64,000 nucleotides of DNA from Roridomyces roridus (GCA_029378245.1 JARKIF010000012.1:558001-622000); one strand, 5' to 3'. Counted from the stretch's first letter, positions 1 to 12,029 are shown. A program made the numbers and translations. Notes: generated from the sequence alone by a model not told the origin.

Positions 1-1116
1 CACGAGCTCCTTCTCCACCTTTTCCTCTTCCTCCCCCTCGAGATCCGCCATCTCAGCCTCCTCCCGTAGCGTCTTGATCTCATCCTCGTCGCTTTCCAAC
101 TCCTTCTCCGCCTCCTTGATATGCTGGCGCGCCGTCTCGATCGCCTCGGCAAGCTTTTCGCGCGTGGCTTTCGCAGCGTCATCAGCGCTGACGACCTCCT
201 CCTCTCGCGTCGTAATGCGGGGTGAGTAGCCGAGATACTCCTCCTCCAGGACTGAGACGACCGTCTCGTCCCGATCGAGAATACGCTTCAGGACCGCGGC
301 TCCATCCTCATCTGGTGGGACCTTGACGAGGGGAACACCCTCCGGTGTGGGCGAAGCAGCGATGAGAAGGAGCAGCTCGTCAATCGTCGCAGGCGCATGG
401 GTGCTCTGAGCAGCGTCGTAGACGTACAGATCAAAAGTCCTGCAATTGAGCAGGAACACCTCGGCGACCCCCGCAGTGCCCTCGTCGGCGCCTGCCACCA
501 TCTCCCCCTCTTCCTTCAGCTCCTTCACTTGCTGAGTAAAGTCGATTTGGAAGACGAGCTCTTGGCGTGTAGGGGAGTACATGATAGGCAGCGGCTCGCC
601 GGGTATAGCGTGCTTCACGGTGACGAGCATCTCGATCTGGGGGAGGCGGAGGAAGTAGGGGCTGAAGGCGAAGAGGGTGAGGAGGTAGGGAATTGGCGCC
701 AGTCGGTGCTCCAGCCGGTGGGGACCACGGTGGGTTCTACCCAGTGGGTGTCGGCGTATGCGAGGAGCGCAGCCGTTGTCGGACCAGAGTGCTGGGCAGT
801 TAGTCAGACTCGTAGGTGGGAGAGAGGAGGGACGCACTTGGAGTGGGATGCCTTCATCGTCTATCCGGGTTGTCGCCTCGTCCGAATAACATCGTTTTTG
901 TGTGCGCTGCCACCAGACGCGCCGGGTACTTTGAATCGGGTTCTGGTGGACGGAAGGGAGACAAAAAGAGCGAATAGAGTGAGTACGGTGAGTTCGGAGT
1001 AGAGGAGGTCTCAGTAATGGGCGGGACCGTCGTGTCAGGAGCATGAAGGAGAAGAGAATGGCAGCTCGATTGCCGATCAATTGATCAATGATTTGGTTCT
1101 CGGGAGGAGAGGACAT
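1..1116 (-). CDS. Hypothetical protein with charged coiled-coil C-terminus, 3' end outside window
   Basis: I do not recognise the family. The frame can start at the ATG at 1116 (MSSPPENQIIDQ) and runs to about 838. A GT-AG intron follows (837-792, branch-like CTAAC just before the CAG acceptor). Reading then passes through a segment containing YADTHWVEPTV and a hydrophobic stretch (PYLLTLFAFSPYFLRL). The rest is hydrophilic, and the last 50 or so residues in the window are Glu/Lys-rich and coiled-coil-like. The frame is still open at base 1, so the C-terminus is missing. Around 690-740 the frame changes without an intron of normal size (only a 32-nt GT-AG candidate), so that junction is uncertain. 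The Arg/Ser-rich start could be a mitochondrial leader, but this is only a guess. Confidence 0.5.
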   Translation of the reverse strand, partial: MSSPPENQIIDQLIGNRAAILFSFMLLTRRSRPLLRPPLLRTHRTHSIRSFCLPSVHQNPIQSTRRVWWQRTQKRCYSDEATTRIDDEGIPLQVRPSSLPPTSLTNCPALWSDNGCAPRIRRHPLGRTHRGPHRLEHRLAPIPYLLTLFAFSPYFLRLPQIEMLVTVKHAIPGEPLPIMYSPTRQELVFQIDFTQQVKELKEEGEMVAGADEGTAGVAEVFLLNCRTFDLYVYDAAQSTHAPATIDELLLLIAASPTPEGVPLVKVPPDEDGAAVLKRILDRDETVVSVLEEEYLGYSPRITTREEEVVSADDAAKATREKLAEAIETARQHIKEAEKELESDEDEIKTLREEAEMADLEGEEEEKVEKELV

Positions 1117-1141
1117 GGAGTTTTAGTTTAAATATCGTTCG

Positions 1142-1235
1142 CTGGTAGAGGGCTCCTCTGTGGGTCAGGTCGCCACGTTCGATTCTGGTGCCCCGCACGG
1201 GACCTAAGGCCATTATTATTATTATTATTATTATT
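1142..1235 (+). repeat. SINE-like relic: tRNA-type A/B boxes followed by (ATT)8 tail
   Basis: A stretch resembling an RNA polymerase III internal promoter is visible: GGTAGAGGGC (A-box-like) and, about 35 nt on, GTTCGATTC (B-box-like). About 35 nt later comes a pure (ATT)8 run at 1212-1235. A tRNA-like head with a short simple-repeat tail is the usual layout of a tRNA-derived SINE. It cannot be a functional tRNA because the bases after the T-arm find no 5' acceptor partner. It lies between the start of the unknown gene and the stop of the aspartic protease. Confidence 0.35.
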
Positions 1236-1260
1236 CTCAACCTAGGTATTTCTTCGTATT

Positions 1261-2797
1261 TTAATTGTTGATGATAGTGTTGGTAAAAGGAGTGGTAGCA
1301 AGTCCAACCCGGCGGTTCCCAGTGTCATATACAGAATAGAAACGCTCCAACCAAGTATAGCCATTGATGAAGTCGAGCCCTTCGCCCGAAGGTGTACCTA
1401 AATCAGAGACAACCTAGCAAAGAGATGAGCAAGCATGATTGCAGTAGGGACACATCTTACCAGGTAAATACTATCCGAGTTGCCACCGATCTGAGAATTG
1501 AGAGCTCGGGGCCAAATTTGGGCGTCTGGAATCAGAGAGTAGGTTTCCTAAGCAAGACAAGATGAGCAGGGGCCTGTTGGACGTATGTTACGTACCCCGC
1601 CAATGCGAAAGTCCAGATTACGGAGCTGCGAGTACTGTGAGGAACTAATCCTGAGGAGACCGACGTTCTGGTCGAGGACAGCGCCAGTTGCAATTTGGTA
1701 CCTGTCTATCATTGAAGAATGAGACCGCGGCCAGGTAAGTCCGGTAGGACACGTACTAAAAGCGTCGGTAGCCAATAAGATCAAAGTAGAACCAGTATCG
1801 ACGATGCCAGCGGTTTCAAACAGAATAGTGGTGCCACCGTAGGTGATCCGCTGGTCGATACCCCAGTATCCGTTGGAGGGTGAAATGAAAGTAATCGGGG
1901 TATAGTTGATGTTCCCGGTAAACTTGCTGGCATCAACGCCTCCGAAGGTGAGCTCGCCATTCACCACGCTATCTGTCGTGGTGGGCTCGAAGGAGATGGC
2001 GACAACGTCGGAGTTGATTGTACCCTGACCGAAGAGATTGTCGACAACGGTTGGGATGATCCCTCCTGGGCTCAGTGTCCCCTCTGTGAGATCAGTCGGT
2101 CCCAAGCCTAGGATGCCATCGACTCCATCATCGAAACCCTCGGAACGAGACGCCACGCCGATAGACTGTCTGTTGATTACAAGACCATCGGCAAGTTCGA
2201 CGGTATCGATGTACTCAGAACCCGAGAACGATCCAGAGCCGTAAGTAACATCCTATAAAAGAGTTGTTGGAAGACAAGTGCGCTGATCACAGTATTATTC
2301 ACCACTCTGGAGTCGGTCCGGACTGAAGTTGCGGTCTCGACGTACTGTTGACCAGCCCCGACCCAAGTATTCGAGCTGCCGGTATCAACGATGAGTGAAT
2401 CTAAAAATCTTTCTTGTGAATCAGTGTTCACGACAAATCGGTGAGCATGACTCACAGTACGTCGGGGGGCTACCAACGCCGACTTGAGCCTGAATTCGAA
2501 GTTGAGGATACATACCAGTGCAGAACGAAAGAACGTGCGCACAACGTAGGTAGTGGCCACATTGGTTACCGGTGCTGATACCACAGCCCGGGAGGCAATT
2601 CCCTTCTTGCCCGATTTCATGGCGCGGGCGCGGGCCAAGTCCTTTTGGACAATGGATTTGGCCGAGGTGGCATTGTGATTGAGATGGCGGGAGATTGGAA
2701 GGGTTATGAAATTCTTCTCGGCGCCGAGGGGCGCTGGCGAGGCAGCAACGCCCAGAGAGAAGAGAGCGGCGGGTAAGAGGTGGGTAAGAAGGACCAT
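1261..2797 (-). CDS. Secreted pepsin-type aspartic protease (peptidase family A1)
   Basis: Endopeptidase expected to act outside the cell at acid pH. The ATG at 2797 opens a signal peptide (MVLLTHLLPAALFSLGVAAS) followed by a propeptide. Both catalytic motifs are present: the first in LIVDTGSSNTWVG and the second in IVDTGSTLILLA. The family stretch GFDDGVDGILGLGPTDL lies between them. The coding sequence is split by at least five short introns, for example between the first DTGS region and the DVTYGSGSFSG exon. The last exon ends with a Tyr/Asp/Asn-rich A1-type tail (YSVYDTGNRRVGLA) and a TAA at 1263-1261. Overall size fits polyporopepsin-like basidiomycete enzymes. I see no frame damage. Confidence 0.9.
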
Positions 2798-2826
2798 CTT
2801 GCTGGGGTTTCACTTCATTCTCGCGT

Positions 2827-2835
2827 CTTTTTATC
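2827..2835 (-). promoter_or_regulatory. TATA-like box of the aspartic protease gene
   Basis: GATAAAAAG on the minus strand lies 30-38 nt upstream of the protease ATG at 2797. The position is close for a TATA element because it leaves room for only a short leader. Sequence-only call. Confidence 0.35.
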
Positions 2836-3250
2836 GCACAGGGTGAAGGGGCGAATGCACGGGACCGAGTACCAGGAATAAACTCCAGTTAGTCGCCTTC
2901 CTTCTGGCGAAGGAACTGGGATACAGATGCCTTTGAAGTCAGGAGCTCGAGGAGTTCATTGAGCAAGTCTCAAATGTCGTTTGGGAGGTTTTTGAGTGGC
3001 TGAAGACCCGGATGAGAGCAACGACTGGGCCCACGATGGCTTCTTTTCGGTTGCATGCCTAGAGAGCCGAACCCGCGTTGCCGCCGCAGAGCAAGTTGTT
3101 CGCTTTGGTGGTTGTTCTGGTCAAGGGGATGGTCGGCTCGGATCACAATCTCCTGAACCCGGGCCGCCACCAGGGGTGCGTGACACCTGTGGCGTGCGTG
3201 CGAGCTCGCTCAGCCGCTGCTCGGCTCGAACAACGCACCACACGATTCGG

Positions 3251-5780
3251 ATGAGCATCTCCCACTTTGAGGACTCCCCGCCGCTCTGGGTCCCCACCAA
3301 CCCCCAGTGGACACCCTGCGAGAACCTGCGGAGGCTCATCAACTACAAGCATGGCCTCCATCTCAGTGAGTCGGTCGCGTGGTGTATGCAGAGGGCAGAC
3401 TGAATGGATTGCACGTAGAGGACTATCATGACCTACACAAGTACAGCGTCGAAGACTATACGTTCTGGCTCGATCTGTGGGAGTACCTGGGCATCATATC
3501 ATCGGTTCCACCAAAGACTGTAAGCTCTTCGTTCTGCAGTTTCGCATTGGTCTAAATCCGACATGGTCACGGTAGATTATGACCGAGGGCTACATTCCCG
3601 AAGTTCCTCTCTGGTTCCCCGAGGCACGGCTCAACTACGCAGAGAACCTGCTCGCTAGGCGGGACGACGCGATCTGTATCATTGCTGGAGGGGAGAACGG
3701 CGTCGTCAGGAACTACAGCTATCGCCAACTGAGGGAGATGGTGCGGCAGATGAGCCGCGCGATGCGGAAATATGGGGTCACCAAAGGCGATCGGGTGGCT
3801 GGTGAGTGGTAGTAAAGGCTTTTCTTCAGTTTGCTGAACGGTCACAGCGATTGTGAATAACACAATCACGGCTGTCGCTATTTGCCTTGCCACGGCCAGT
3901 ATTGGCGCCATCTTCTCTAGCACTGCGACGGATATGGGAACCCAGGGCGTCCTCGACCGCTACCGCCAAATCAAACCCAAGCTCGTCTTTGCAGAGACCG
4001 AGGTCGTTTATGCAGGCAAACATATTGACCTCCTGCCCAAAATTACTCAAGTCTTCGGCGACTTGAGAAAGTTCGGCCTGCAGCAGGCGATCACGCTACC
4101 GAGTCTGATCAGCGGCAAGGAGATTGTCGTGCCCGATAGGTGCGTGCTGGCGCGCTCACTTGACTGGTGGCTTATTTCGAACAGTGTTTTATTATCAAAG
4201 TTTCTCGCCAAGGACGACGGGCGCGAGTTGATCTTCGAGCAACTGCCATTTAGCCAACCTCTGTTCATTTTGTACAGCTCCGGCACCTCGGGCCCGCCTA
4301 AATGTATCGTTCATTCCGCTGGAGTAGGTTCTTTTGTCGTCAGCACTCAGTTCGGAATTCATTCGCTCCAGGGCGTCCTCCTCCAAACCAAGAAAGAAAT
4401 GCGCCTGCACATCGCGATGGAGCTCGATGACACGTATTTCCAGTTCACCTACCACCGGCTGGATGATGTGGACGTTCATGCTCACCGGTCTCGCCACGGG
4501 TGCCCGCGTAGTGCTGTACGACGGCAGTCCATTCTATCCGGATATCAGGAAATACCTCAAGTTCATTGGGGAACAGAGGGTGACGATACTTGGGACGAGT
4601 CCGAGATTTTTGGCGGAGGTGCAGGGCAAGGGGATCAAGCCGCGTGCGTCCACTTCCTCCTGGATTGAACCAAACTGACACCACAGATAGTCGAACTGGA
4701 CTCCTTCGAATCTCTGAAAACGATGTGTGTCACGGGAGCGGTGGTGACGAGCCCCATGGTCCGGTGGACGCAGCAAGCGTTTGGGGAAAAGGTAAAGATT
4801 TCGAATACGAGTGGGGGGACAGACGTTTGTACTGCGTGTAAGGGTCTTTTCTCTTCAGCTATCGGGATTCTGACGCGTTGCCTAGTTGTTTCGGCGTGCA
4901 GTACTTTGCCGGTATATGATGGAGAAATCCAAGCAAAGTCCCTCGGTATGAAAGTCGAGGTGTGGGACCCTTCAGGGAATAACATTGAGCATACGGGGAC
5001 TGCGGGCGAGCTGGTGTGTACGCGCCCGCATCCTTCGCTTCCTGTTAAATTCTGGGGAGACGAATCGGGTGCCAAGTTCCGGGATGCGTATTATAGCACT
5101 TATCCCGGTGAGCTTGATTCTTCCTCGAAGAAGAAATTGATGAGACTGACTTGCGGAAAGGAGTTTGGCGTCAGGGCGACTTTATAGTGGTCAACCCCAA
5201 GACCAAGGGGCTTTTGATCCTTGGACGGAGGTGCGTATTCTTTCGTATTCTCTCTCTTCAATCATCGCTGAGACACAATTGCCAGCGACGGAGTCCTCAA
5301 CCCCTCCGGCGTCCGTTTCGGTTCGGGCGAAATTTACTCTGTCCTGGAACAATTCACCTCGGTGATCGACGACTCGCTGTGTGTGGGCCAGCGCCGCGCG
5401 CAAGACAAGGACGAGCGGGTGCTTTTATTCCTCAAGATGCGGCAGGGGTGCAAGCTTGATGATAAACTCGTGCGGGACATCAAGGACGCGATTAGGAAAG
5501 CGTTGAGTCCGCGGCATGTACCGGCGTTCGTGCTTGAGATTGAGGATATTCCCGTGAGCTTTTTCTTCTATATTCTAGTAGCTTGGGTGGATGGCTGATT
5601 CGATGCACCCAGTACACTGTGAACGGCAAGCGGATCGAGATTGCGGTCAAGCAGATCGTGTCTGGGTCGAACCTCAAGCCGAGCGGGACGGTGGCGAACC
5701 CCGGGTCGCTCAGGTTGTATTACAAGTATAGGGATTTGGGGACGCCTGAGACTGCTGCGGGCGTCAAGGCCAAGTTGTGA
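3251..5780 (+). CDS. Acetoacetyl-CoA synthetase (acyl-activating enzyme family)
   Basis: Converts acetoacetate, ATP and CoA into acetoacetyl-CoA in the cytosol, feeding sterol and other mevalonate-derived synthesis. The ATG at 3251 begins MSISHFEDSPPLWVPTN. The N-terminal ACS-type region contains PLWFPEARLNYAENLL, a hallmark of acetoacetyl-CoA synthetases. The AMP-binding P-loop-like motif is YSSGTSGPPKCIVHSAG; later come TGWMMW, SNTSGGTD, the WRQGDF motif and the C-terminal Lys region in YTVNGKRIEIAVKQ. About ten short introns split the gene; the first is GTGAGT...CACGTAG after HLS. The stop is TGA at 5778-5780. All exons join cleanly, and the length (roughly 660-680 codons) is normal for the family. 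Confidence 0.92.
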
Positions 5781-7168
5781 ATGACGGTGGGTTAAGAATC
5801 TCAAGTTGAACAACGTAGTGTCGTTTATTTGAAATGTCGGATTGATTTAGAGTAGCCCGGTTCTCCGACAAGAGAAATTTGCCCGGCAAAGATACGTTCC
5901 ATTTTCGGCATGGAGGAGCAGGGCCACCGAGCCTCGGTTCAAAACCAAGTAGGCTAGCTTCCAAAAAGTTCCAATGACAGAAACCGTTTCAACTCTTTGC
6001 ACCGTTGCCGAGAAACTCAATTTATGGGTACGGTTAGGCGCCGAGACAAGCCACGGAGACAGGTCGTCGTGTAAAAATGCCGTCAGCTAAAGGAGTTCCC
6101 AGCAAACCCCCGGCGTTCCCACCCACGGCCTTGTCATTCGTGGAGTACTTGAACCGCGAAGGAGATGGGTTTGTGATCCGTTGATATACATCACTCTTAC
6201 AATCGCCGATCAATTGTCGCCTTCGATTTTACCACCATCCCGAGATTGCCCCGGAGCCCAATATTCCAATCGTGTCTCGGCCCCAGTTTTCTTCAAGAAT
6301 ATTTTTTGGACTGTGCAACCCATTCAACTCCTCAGGATACCGACTCCGGCCATCGGTCTTCGGCCTTCGCTTTCGGTCTTTCAGCTGCAAACCCTGCCTA
6401 CTAGTACATAGTACGTACGCTCTCCCACCGTAGGCTCGGCTCTGTGCTCCACCAATCACACCGAAGTCACGGATGAATAAGGCGCGCATCTGAAACCAAC
6501 AAGTGGGCCTCGATTGCCGAAAACACCCACCTTCTTTCAACTTGAAAAAAAACTCTTTACGACCCGCACTTTAGGTTTGGGATTGGAATCACACAAACGT
6601 TTGCTTTCTCACGTCCGGGAGGTCTGGACTCCACTTGAGCGGATGTCGCTGAGGCCGAGGATCGTGAGAAGTCATTTTCTATCATGATTTCTTTGATCCT
6701 TATTCTATAGCCTACTACCCGGATAGACGACTCATCCCCGTCGTCGACAAGGACCTCTCCACGCCAAGAACTATTCCTTGTACACAGATCTCGTATAGCT
6801 CGATAGAGCTGCGACATCACCTAGAATTGCTCCACCACAGTTGACAACCAACTGGAAAAGACGGTCTTGACTCTTTGCCGTCTTCCTCAAGTTGGATCTG
6901 CATGTCGGCGGATCTCTTTCAATTGCTCTGTCATTTTCTTAGCGTGGTTTCCATTTCCACCCGCAAATCCGAGTCATGGGTTATCACCGACATCTCTGAG
7001 TCCATCTCAACCAGGATTCCGCTCTGCCCAAACTCTGCCCTCTGCAGCTGAGTACCACGCACGTGCATCATGGTAAGTTTGAATAAATATCGGCTTTACA
7101 ATTTCAACGCATTATTAGGTACAACTCTATGCTAGGATGAAAATTCGGTCTTCGGATGATGTTCGGAA
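5781..7168. other. Intergenic stretch without a supportable gene
   Basis: Short open frames occur on both strands, but none shows a recognisable domain, a coherent set of exons or codon-like composition. The stretch separates the 3' ends of the synthetase (+) and the DUF1348 gene (-), so the two genes converge here. Confidence 0.5.
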
Positions 7169-7799
7169 TCAAAAGTTCTTCGGGCAGACGTCAACCGATT
7201 CGATGTCAACTCCTTCTTTGAACCACCGTTCCTCTGGGGTGATGGGAAAGTCATTGCCGCACATCATGCGTTTGCGCATCAAGCCATCGGTATCGAAGGT
7301 CCAGTCCTATAATCAAAACACATCAGTCTTTGTTTGCGTTATTGTTCTCCAGACAAACCTCAAGGCCGTACGTCCGGAACCACTGACCGGTTGCGTCAGG
7401 GAGCGCATTCCACTCGTACCAGAACTAAGGTCAAGACACGTCAGTAATCGTGCGCTGGTTGAACCAGATCAAAGAGTTCACCTGAACTGCTATCTTGTTG
7501 TCCGCAAACGTGAAGAGGTCCTTGCGGAGCCTGTGTTCTGTTCAGTAACCATTCTCCAGTTTGGATAAAGGCACCTACATATAATGATGCTCTCTCTCCC
7601 ATTTCTTGGTCAAGAACTCGACGACCTCGTCCCTGCCGTGCGCAAAGGTGATTCGGTTGCGCCAGTAGGTGTCGGGGGAATACGCGAGCGAGATTTTGGC
7701 GGGGTCGCGCGTGTTCCAAAGGTCCTGAGCCACTTTGACCTTCTGGTGCGCAGTGGCTGCGGTGAACGGAGGGAGGATCTGAGGGGGCGTCGTTGACAT
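7169..7799 (-). CDS. DUF1348 / SnoaL-like NTF2-fold protein
   Basis: Small protein of the nuclear-transport-factor-2-like superfamily; DUF1348 members are conserved in bacteria and fungi with no settled biochemical role. The ATG at 7799 gives MSTTPPQILPPFTAATA. Diagnostic stretches are KVAQDLWNTRDP, YWRNRITFAHGRDEVVEFL, KIAVQFWYEWNALPD and WTFDTDGLMRKR. Four exons are separated by three short GT-AG introns: after HHY within the Met codon, after KIAVQ, and after the Gly-Leu-Glu that precedes DWTF. The gene ends VDVCPKNF with TGA at 7171-7169. About 155 residues, complete, with no secretion signal, so probably cytosolic. Confidence 0.85.
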
Positions 7800-9684
7800 G
7801 GGCGCAAAAATTGGAATGCTTTCGCCGGATTCCAATGCTGGGTTTATATAGGCCGTCTCCCATTTTAGGCCAATTCACTAACAAGCGCAGCGCCGTCCAT
7901 TCCGAGTCCTCCATGCCGTGGCTGGTAGGAGTCAGAGCCGCTGTCGTGGACGTTCCAGTTGACTGTTTATTCCAGGTGTTGAAACTGATGATCTCGGTAT
8001 CCAGTCGTCGTCCGAACAATACATTTCCAGGACATCAACGGAGCTGGTCTACTTGGAACAGGCCCATCAGAGTCCAGGCGCGCCGGCCGTTCTACCGCCG
8101 ACAGCCTTGACCAGCAGTCAAGGACATCTACCCAGATGAGATGAGTGCTAACATTCTTCTACCTCGGCGCTGCTGCCAAGTTAGGTTAGCAAGTTGTTGT
8201 TCTTCTCTCAGGATACTATACGGGTGTAGATTTCAACCACGGCCTTTTCCATGGCGGAACTAGAATCTTTCTTTCGTGGAACATTGCTTAATAGCTGTGC
8301 AGGTCGCTCCATGCCGGCGCCGGCGTTATCGCCTCACATGGCTAAGATTGTCGCCGGTGCATCGGGTTGAACGCCGCCGACGCGGCTGGTTCAGGATCAA
8401 TTCAACATGCCGTTGCCTGCACAAAGCATTCTTCATCCCGCGCCGAAATAGATAATCCCGTTTTTGTATAATGCGAGACGCGCACAAGTACCTCAATCCT
8501 GGCGGGCTTCCGAAGGATCTTTTTCTTGAATCTGGGCGCCGGTAGGCCCGGGTTGTCAATTGCTGTGCGACATGCATTCGAACTTGTGTCGGATCATTTC
8601 TGCCAACTTCATACCCCGAACTGCAATATTCTCGGCTCGGAACGGGACCATACCTAGACCAATGGGTCAGAACGCCGAACTGGAAATTAGGCAATATTCT
8701 CGGTTCGGAACGGGACCATTTGTTGACCAAATTGGTCAAGGCTCAAATTTTGCTCACTTTCCGCTCCGGTTCTGTCCGTCCCTCGCCTCTTCGAATTGAA
8801 CGTTCCTCCGAGTCCGTCTATTCGGCTACTTCTTCCGGCACTGCGGTCAATATCCCCTGGCAGCTGCATTCTTCAGCGGAAAACTTCCCTGGTGAAACAA
8901 ATGCGACACAGACTGACACAGTTCTGTTGGAGTTTGCGCTAGTGCTATTCTCGACTCCCTCCCTCCCGTACTTCTCGCTACTTTTCGCGACACGGCGAAT
9001 GCTCAGTGGTGAGCCGGGCCTGTTGTACACTATTACTGGTCGCGCGGCGATTCAAAAATTCCCGATGTCTGGACCTGGCCACGGGCGTCGTTCTGACTGT
9101 TGATGAAAGTCCGTGCTTTAGGCTGACTGCCACATTCTTGCGGAAAGGCTAGGAAATGCCCAAGCCAACTCCGCCGCCGGTCGCGGCTTATCGAAAACTT
9201 GAACCACAACGCGGCTGTCTTCCAATCCTAGTTGAAGCCGCGGTATGTAATCTTTGTTCTTTGCCGAATGAACCTATTTTAACTGCGTCAGAACAGCCCA
9301 CACCCGGTTCCACTGTAGCTTCCAGAATAGCCTAGCTACCTTGCAGCACGGAATATACACCCAATCTCCATGGCAATGCAGGCTCCGAGTGCAAGTACTT
9401 ATTCTATTATCGGCGTTCCGAATTAAGTTGGAGTTCTACATATATACGCCAGAGTGTTCCTTCCTCCTCCGTTCGAAGCGGCGCCGGAAAAGCTGTGGTA
9501 AGTATGTCAAAGTTCAAACTCAAGTACTAACTTTGGCCTCGATGCCGAATCCCGTGAACCATTTTTAACTTGCTGGCGTTCACAGAACTCGACACAATTG
9601 CGACACAAGCTTGGAAAAGCTCCAATCGCAATTAGACTGCCGAGAGTTGTGAGTTGGTTTTGAGCCGATTTCCCGTAGACAGTT
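7800..9684. other. Gene-poor stretch
   Basis: No domain-bearing frame is visible on either strand. The only structured item I can point to is a short repeated motif at 8623-8719, listed separately. AT- and GC-rich patches alternate, as in old non-coding or transposon-derived DNA, but no element ends could be defined. Confidence 0.45.
8623..8719. repeat. Two 29-bp direct repeats, 68 bp apart (start to start)
   Basis: A 29-bp string beginning GCAATATTCTCGG occurs at 8623-8651 and again at 8691-8719 with one mismatch. The flanks after each copy are also loosely similar (GACCAA...GGTCA). It looks like a small local duplication and has no evident function. Confidence 0.6.
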
Positions 9685-10518
9685 TAATCCTTGGGGATCG
9701 ACGCGGTCTTCGACGGCCCACTCGTCGTGCTCAATCAATCTTCTAGTTTGCTTCGAGAGAGCTTCCACTGTTGTGTCGGATATGTGGCGCGACTTGATGA
9801 GAATCAAAGTGCGGTGTTTTGTATGCTGCCGCGGCCGGCACTGTAACCTGTTCGGCGAGGCAAATGTCAATTGATTCGCCGAGGATCAGGATGCCTTGGT
9901 TGAACTTTGAACCTTAGCCCGTGTGCCCCCTCCCTCCGATTGATATTGCTTACAGTAGAAGCCCAGTCTGAGCGGCACTAGTACACAGAGTGTCAGAGAA
10001 TAATTACAACAGGGTGATATACAAAGCGACAGTCCAAGGAGACGAAAGTTCCATTCCATCCTTCAAGCAATCTCACACCCTGCCCGGTGTAATCCTTGGG
10101 GATCGACGGTCTTCGACGGCCCACTCATCGTACTCAATCAATCTTCTAGTTTTGCTTCCAGAGAGCTTCCACTGTTGTGTAGCATATGTGGCGCAACTTG
10201 CGGTGTTATGCTGCCGCGGCCGGCATCGTTCGGCAAGGCAATTAGCCGCGGATCAGGCCTCGGGATGCCTTGGTTGAACTTTGCAAGTTAGTAAGTGTCC
10301 CACTTTTGCTCCGATTGATATTGCTTGAAAAGTTAAAAACGAACGCAGTAAGAGTACACAGAACTGTGCAGTGCCATAAAGAATATATTTACAACAGGGT
10401 GATATACAAAGCGACAGTCCAAGGTTGGTCCAAGGATGTTAAATACAATTTAAAGAGCCCCACTTACAAATACAAAGTTCCATTCCATGCCATCCTTCAA
10501 GCAATTTGACACCCTGCC
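9685..10518. repeat. Imperfect tandem duplication, units 9685-10085 and 10090-10518
   Basis: Both units start TAATCCTTGGGGATCGACG and carry, in the same order, TTCGACGGCCCACTC, CTTCCACTGTTGTGT, TGCTGCCGCGGCCGGCA, CTCCGATTGATATTGCTT, GGGTGATATACAAAGCGACA and CATCCTTCAAGCAAT. They differ by small indels and substitutions. Unit 2 includes the last codons and stop (10497-10499) of the F-box gene, so the duplication copied the extreme 3' end of that gene and its downstream flank. Confidence 0.8.
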
Positions 10519-11630
10519 GGCGACTCGGCCAAAGACAATACAAACTCGTCCCGGTCAAGGCCGGCGCGGTCATTGTCAATGTCAATGTCATTCCTCCTGA
10601 CACGACGTCGATTCTGTACCACCTCCTCCTCTGCCAGAATCCAATAATCCTCCCCGCCCCGAGCGCCAGTCTCCCAATCCTCATCCCGATCCAAAACGAG
10701 CAAGACGACGAACCGCGCGTCGGGAACCCCCACGCGAAGGACGCCTGCTAGTAGATTGAGCAGCGCGGGAGCTGAGAAGAGCACCACGAGCGCTTGGAGG
10801 GAGGGGCAATACTGCAGGAGGTTCTTGAATATCGGGGTGGAGTGGAAGTCTTCTGAGAAGGAGAGGTGTGTGAGCTGTGGAAGCAGAGCGAGTGGTTCCC
10901 AGTCGGCCCATCGATCGCTGTGGGCTCCCGGGAGGTCGAGGTGGGTGAGTCGGACAAAGAAGGGGCTCGAAAAGTCCATGGCACCTCGTCGAAAGTAGAT
11001 AGAGAGGCGCTGTAAGGGCAGCGTCCCCAGAACGGCGAGAAGCGGAGTGTTATTATCATCTTCTTGCGCGCCGACGACGTCCCACAGAGAAAGATCCGTG
11101 GTCTCGTCGCAGAGGGAAAGCGTCCTGACCATCTCCGCCAAGGGCACCCCGACCAGCCTCACATGGCGCACATGGGAGTGAAAGAACTCGCGAGGCTTTG
11201 AATCCAGAAAGATGGGGAGAGAGCGCGGGGAATGCCGACGAATGTAATTTGGCGCCACCACAGTGCCCTTCGAATTCCGCCCCACGAGAGCTGTAAGCAC
11301 GCGGTGCAGCACATGCTCCGTCCTGCATCGCGGCGAATCCAATTGAGCGACCCAGCTCAGTGCAAGAGGGAGGCACTCGCCAGAGATTAACACGACGAGC
11401 CACTAGCAGCAGCGAGGGAATGCACTCGGGATGCAAGTACGCGGCGCTCTCGAATATACACCTCTCCACATCGGCTGGGAGTGACCTCGGCTGTCCTCCT
11501 GGCTGCATTGCGACGGAACCCCAGAGACGATTCGGAGGAGGGCGAGGTCCAGTAGCAAGGTGTGAATCTGTGACTTCATGACCGGAAGCTGAGCGCTGAG
11601 CCACCGTATTTCCGCCGTGAGAGCAAGCAC
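10497..11630 (-). CDS. F-box/LRR-type protein, probably damaged
   Basis: Belongs to the large Agaricomycete F-box-like families. A helical N-terminal frame (LTAEIRWLSAQLPVMKSQI) lies upstream. The F-box-like core SLPADVERCIFESAAYLHP is in a second frame that has its own ATG at about 11507. A 298-codon third frame carries leucine-rich text such as LTHLDLPGAHSDRW and LLPQLTHLSFSEDF and ends at TGA 10499-10497. I could not join the three frames with phase-correct GT-AG introns. The gene is therefore either a pseudogene or carries consensus indels. Leu-rich spacing suggests a substrate-adaptor role in an SCF ubiquitin ligase if functional. Confidence 0.5.
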
Positions 11631-12029
11631 AGTGTCGCAATTCCTCTAGCCACTCATGTTCCGAGACAAGAGACAGACGAGACGGTCCTGGCACGTGTCG
11701 CGATGCCCAGCTGCCGATGGCATTCCATCATGAGGGTGTCCAGATAAAGGATAAAGCATGGGGCAAGAGACTCAGAGAAGACTCGGAGCGAAAGAGAGAC
11801 TCAGAGAGAAGCGGAGGGACTTTTTTTCTCTTCGGATAATGAGGGGGGATGGAAGAAGACGAATTTGTTGTCCTTAGTGGGTCCTCAGCCGGATGTCCGC
11901 ACATCATCATGCCGCACGGCACAGAAGGAGAGAAAGAAAGGTTCCGATATTACTATGTACTTGGTGTGCTGTCCGCCCTCTACACTACATACAACGTGAG
12001 TTTTTTTCAATTCTTCCCTTCCGCTTGAC

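Noticed and set aside
397..1002. 201-codon plus-strand frame
   Set aside because: It overlaps the minus-strand gene whose Glu/Lys-rich coding text is far more protein-like; no domain on the plus strand.
1142..1205. Possible tRNA gene (B box GTTCGATTC)
   Set aside because: The bases following the T-arm have no complementary 5' acceptor strand and the anticodon arm does not form, so a functional tRNA is not supported.
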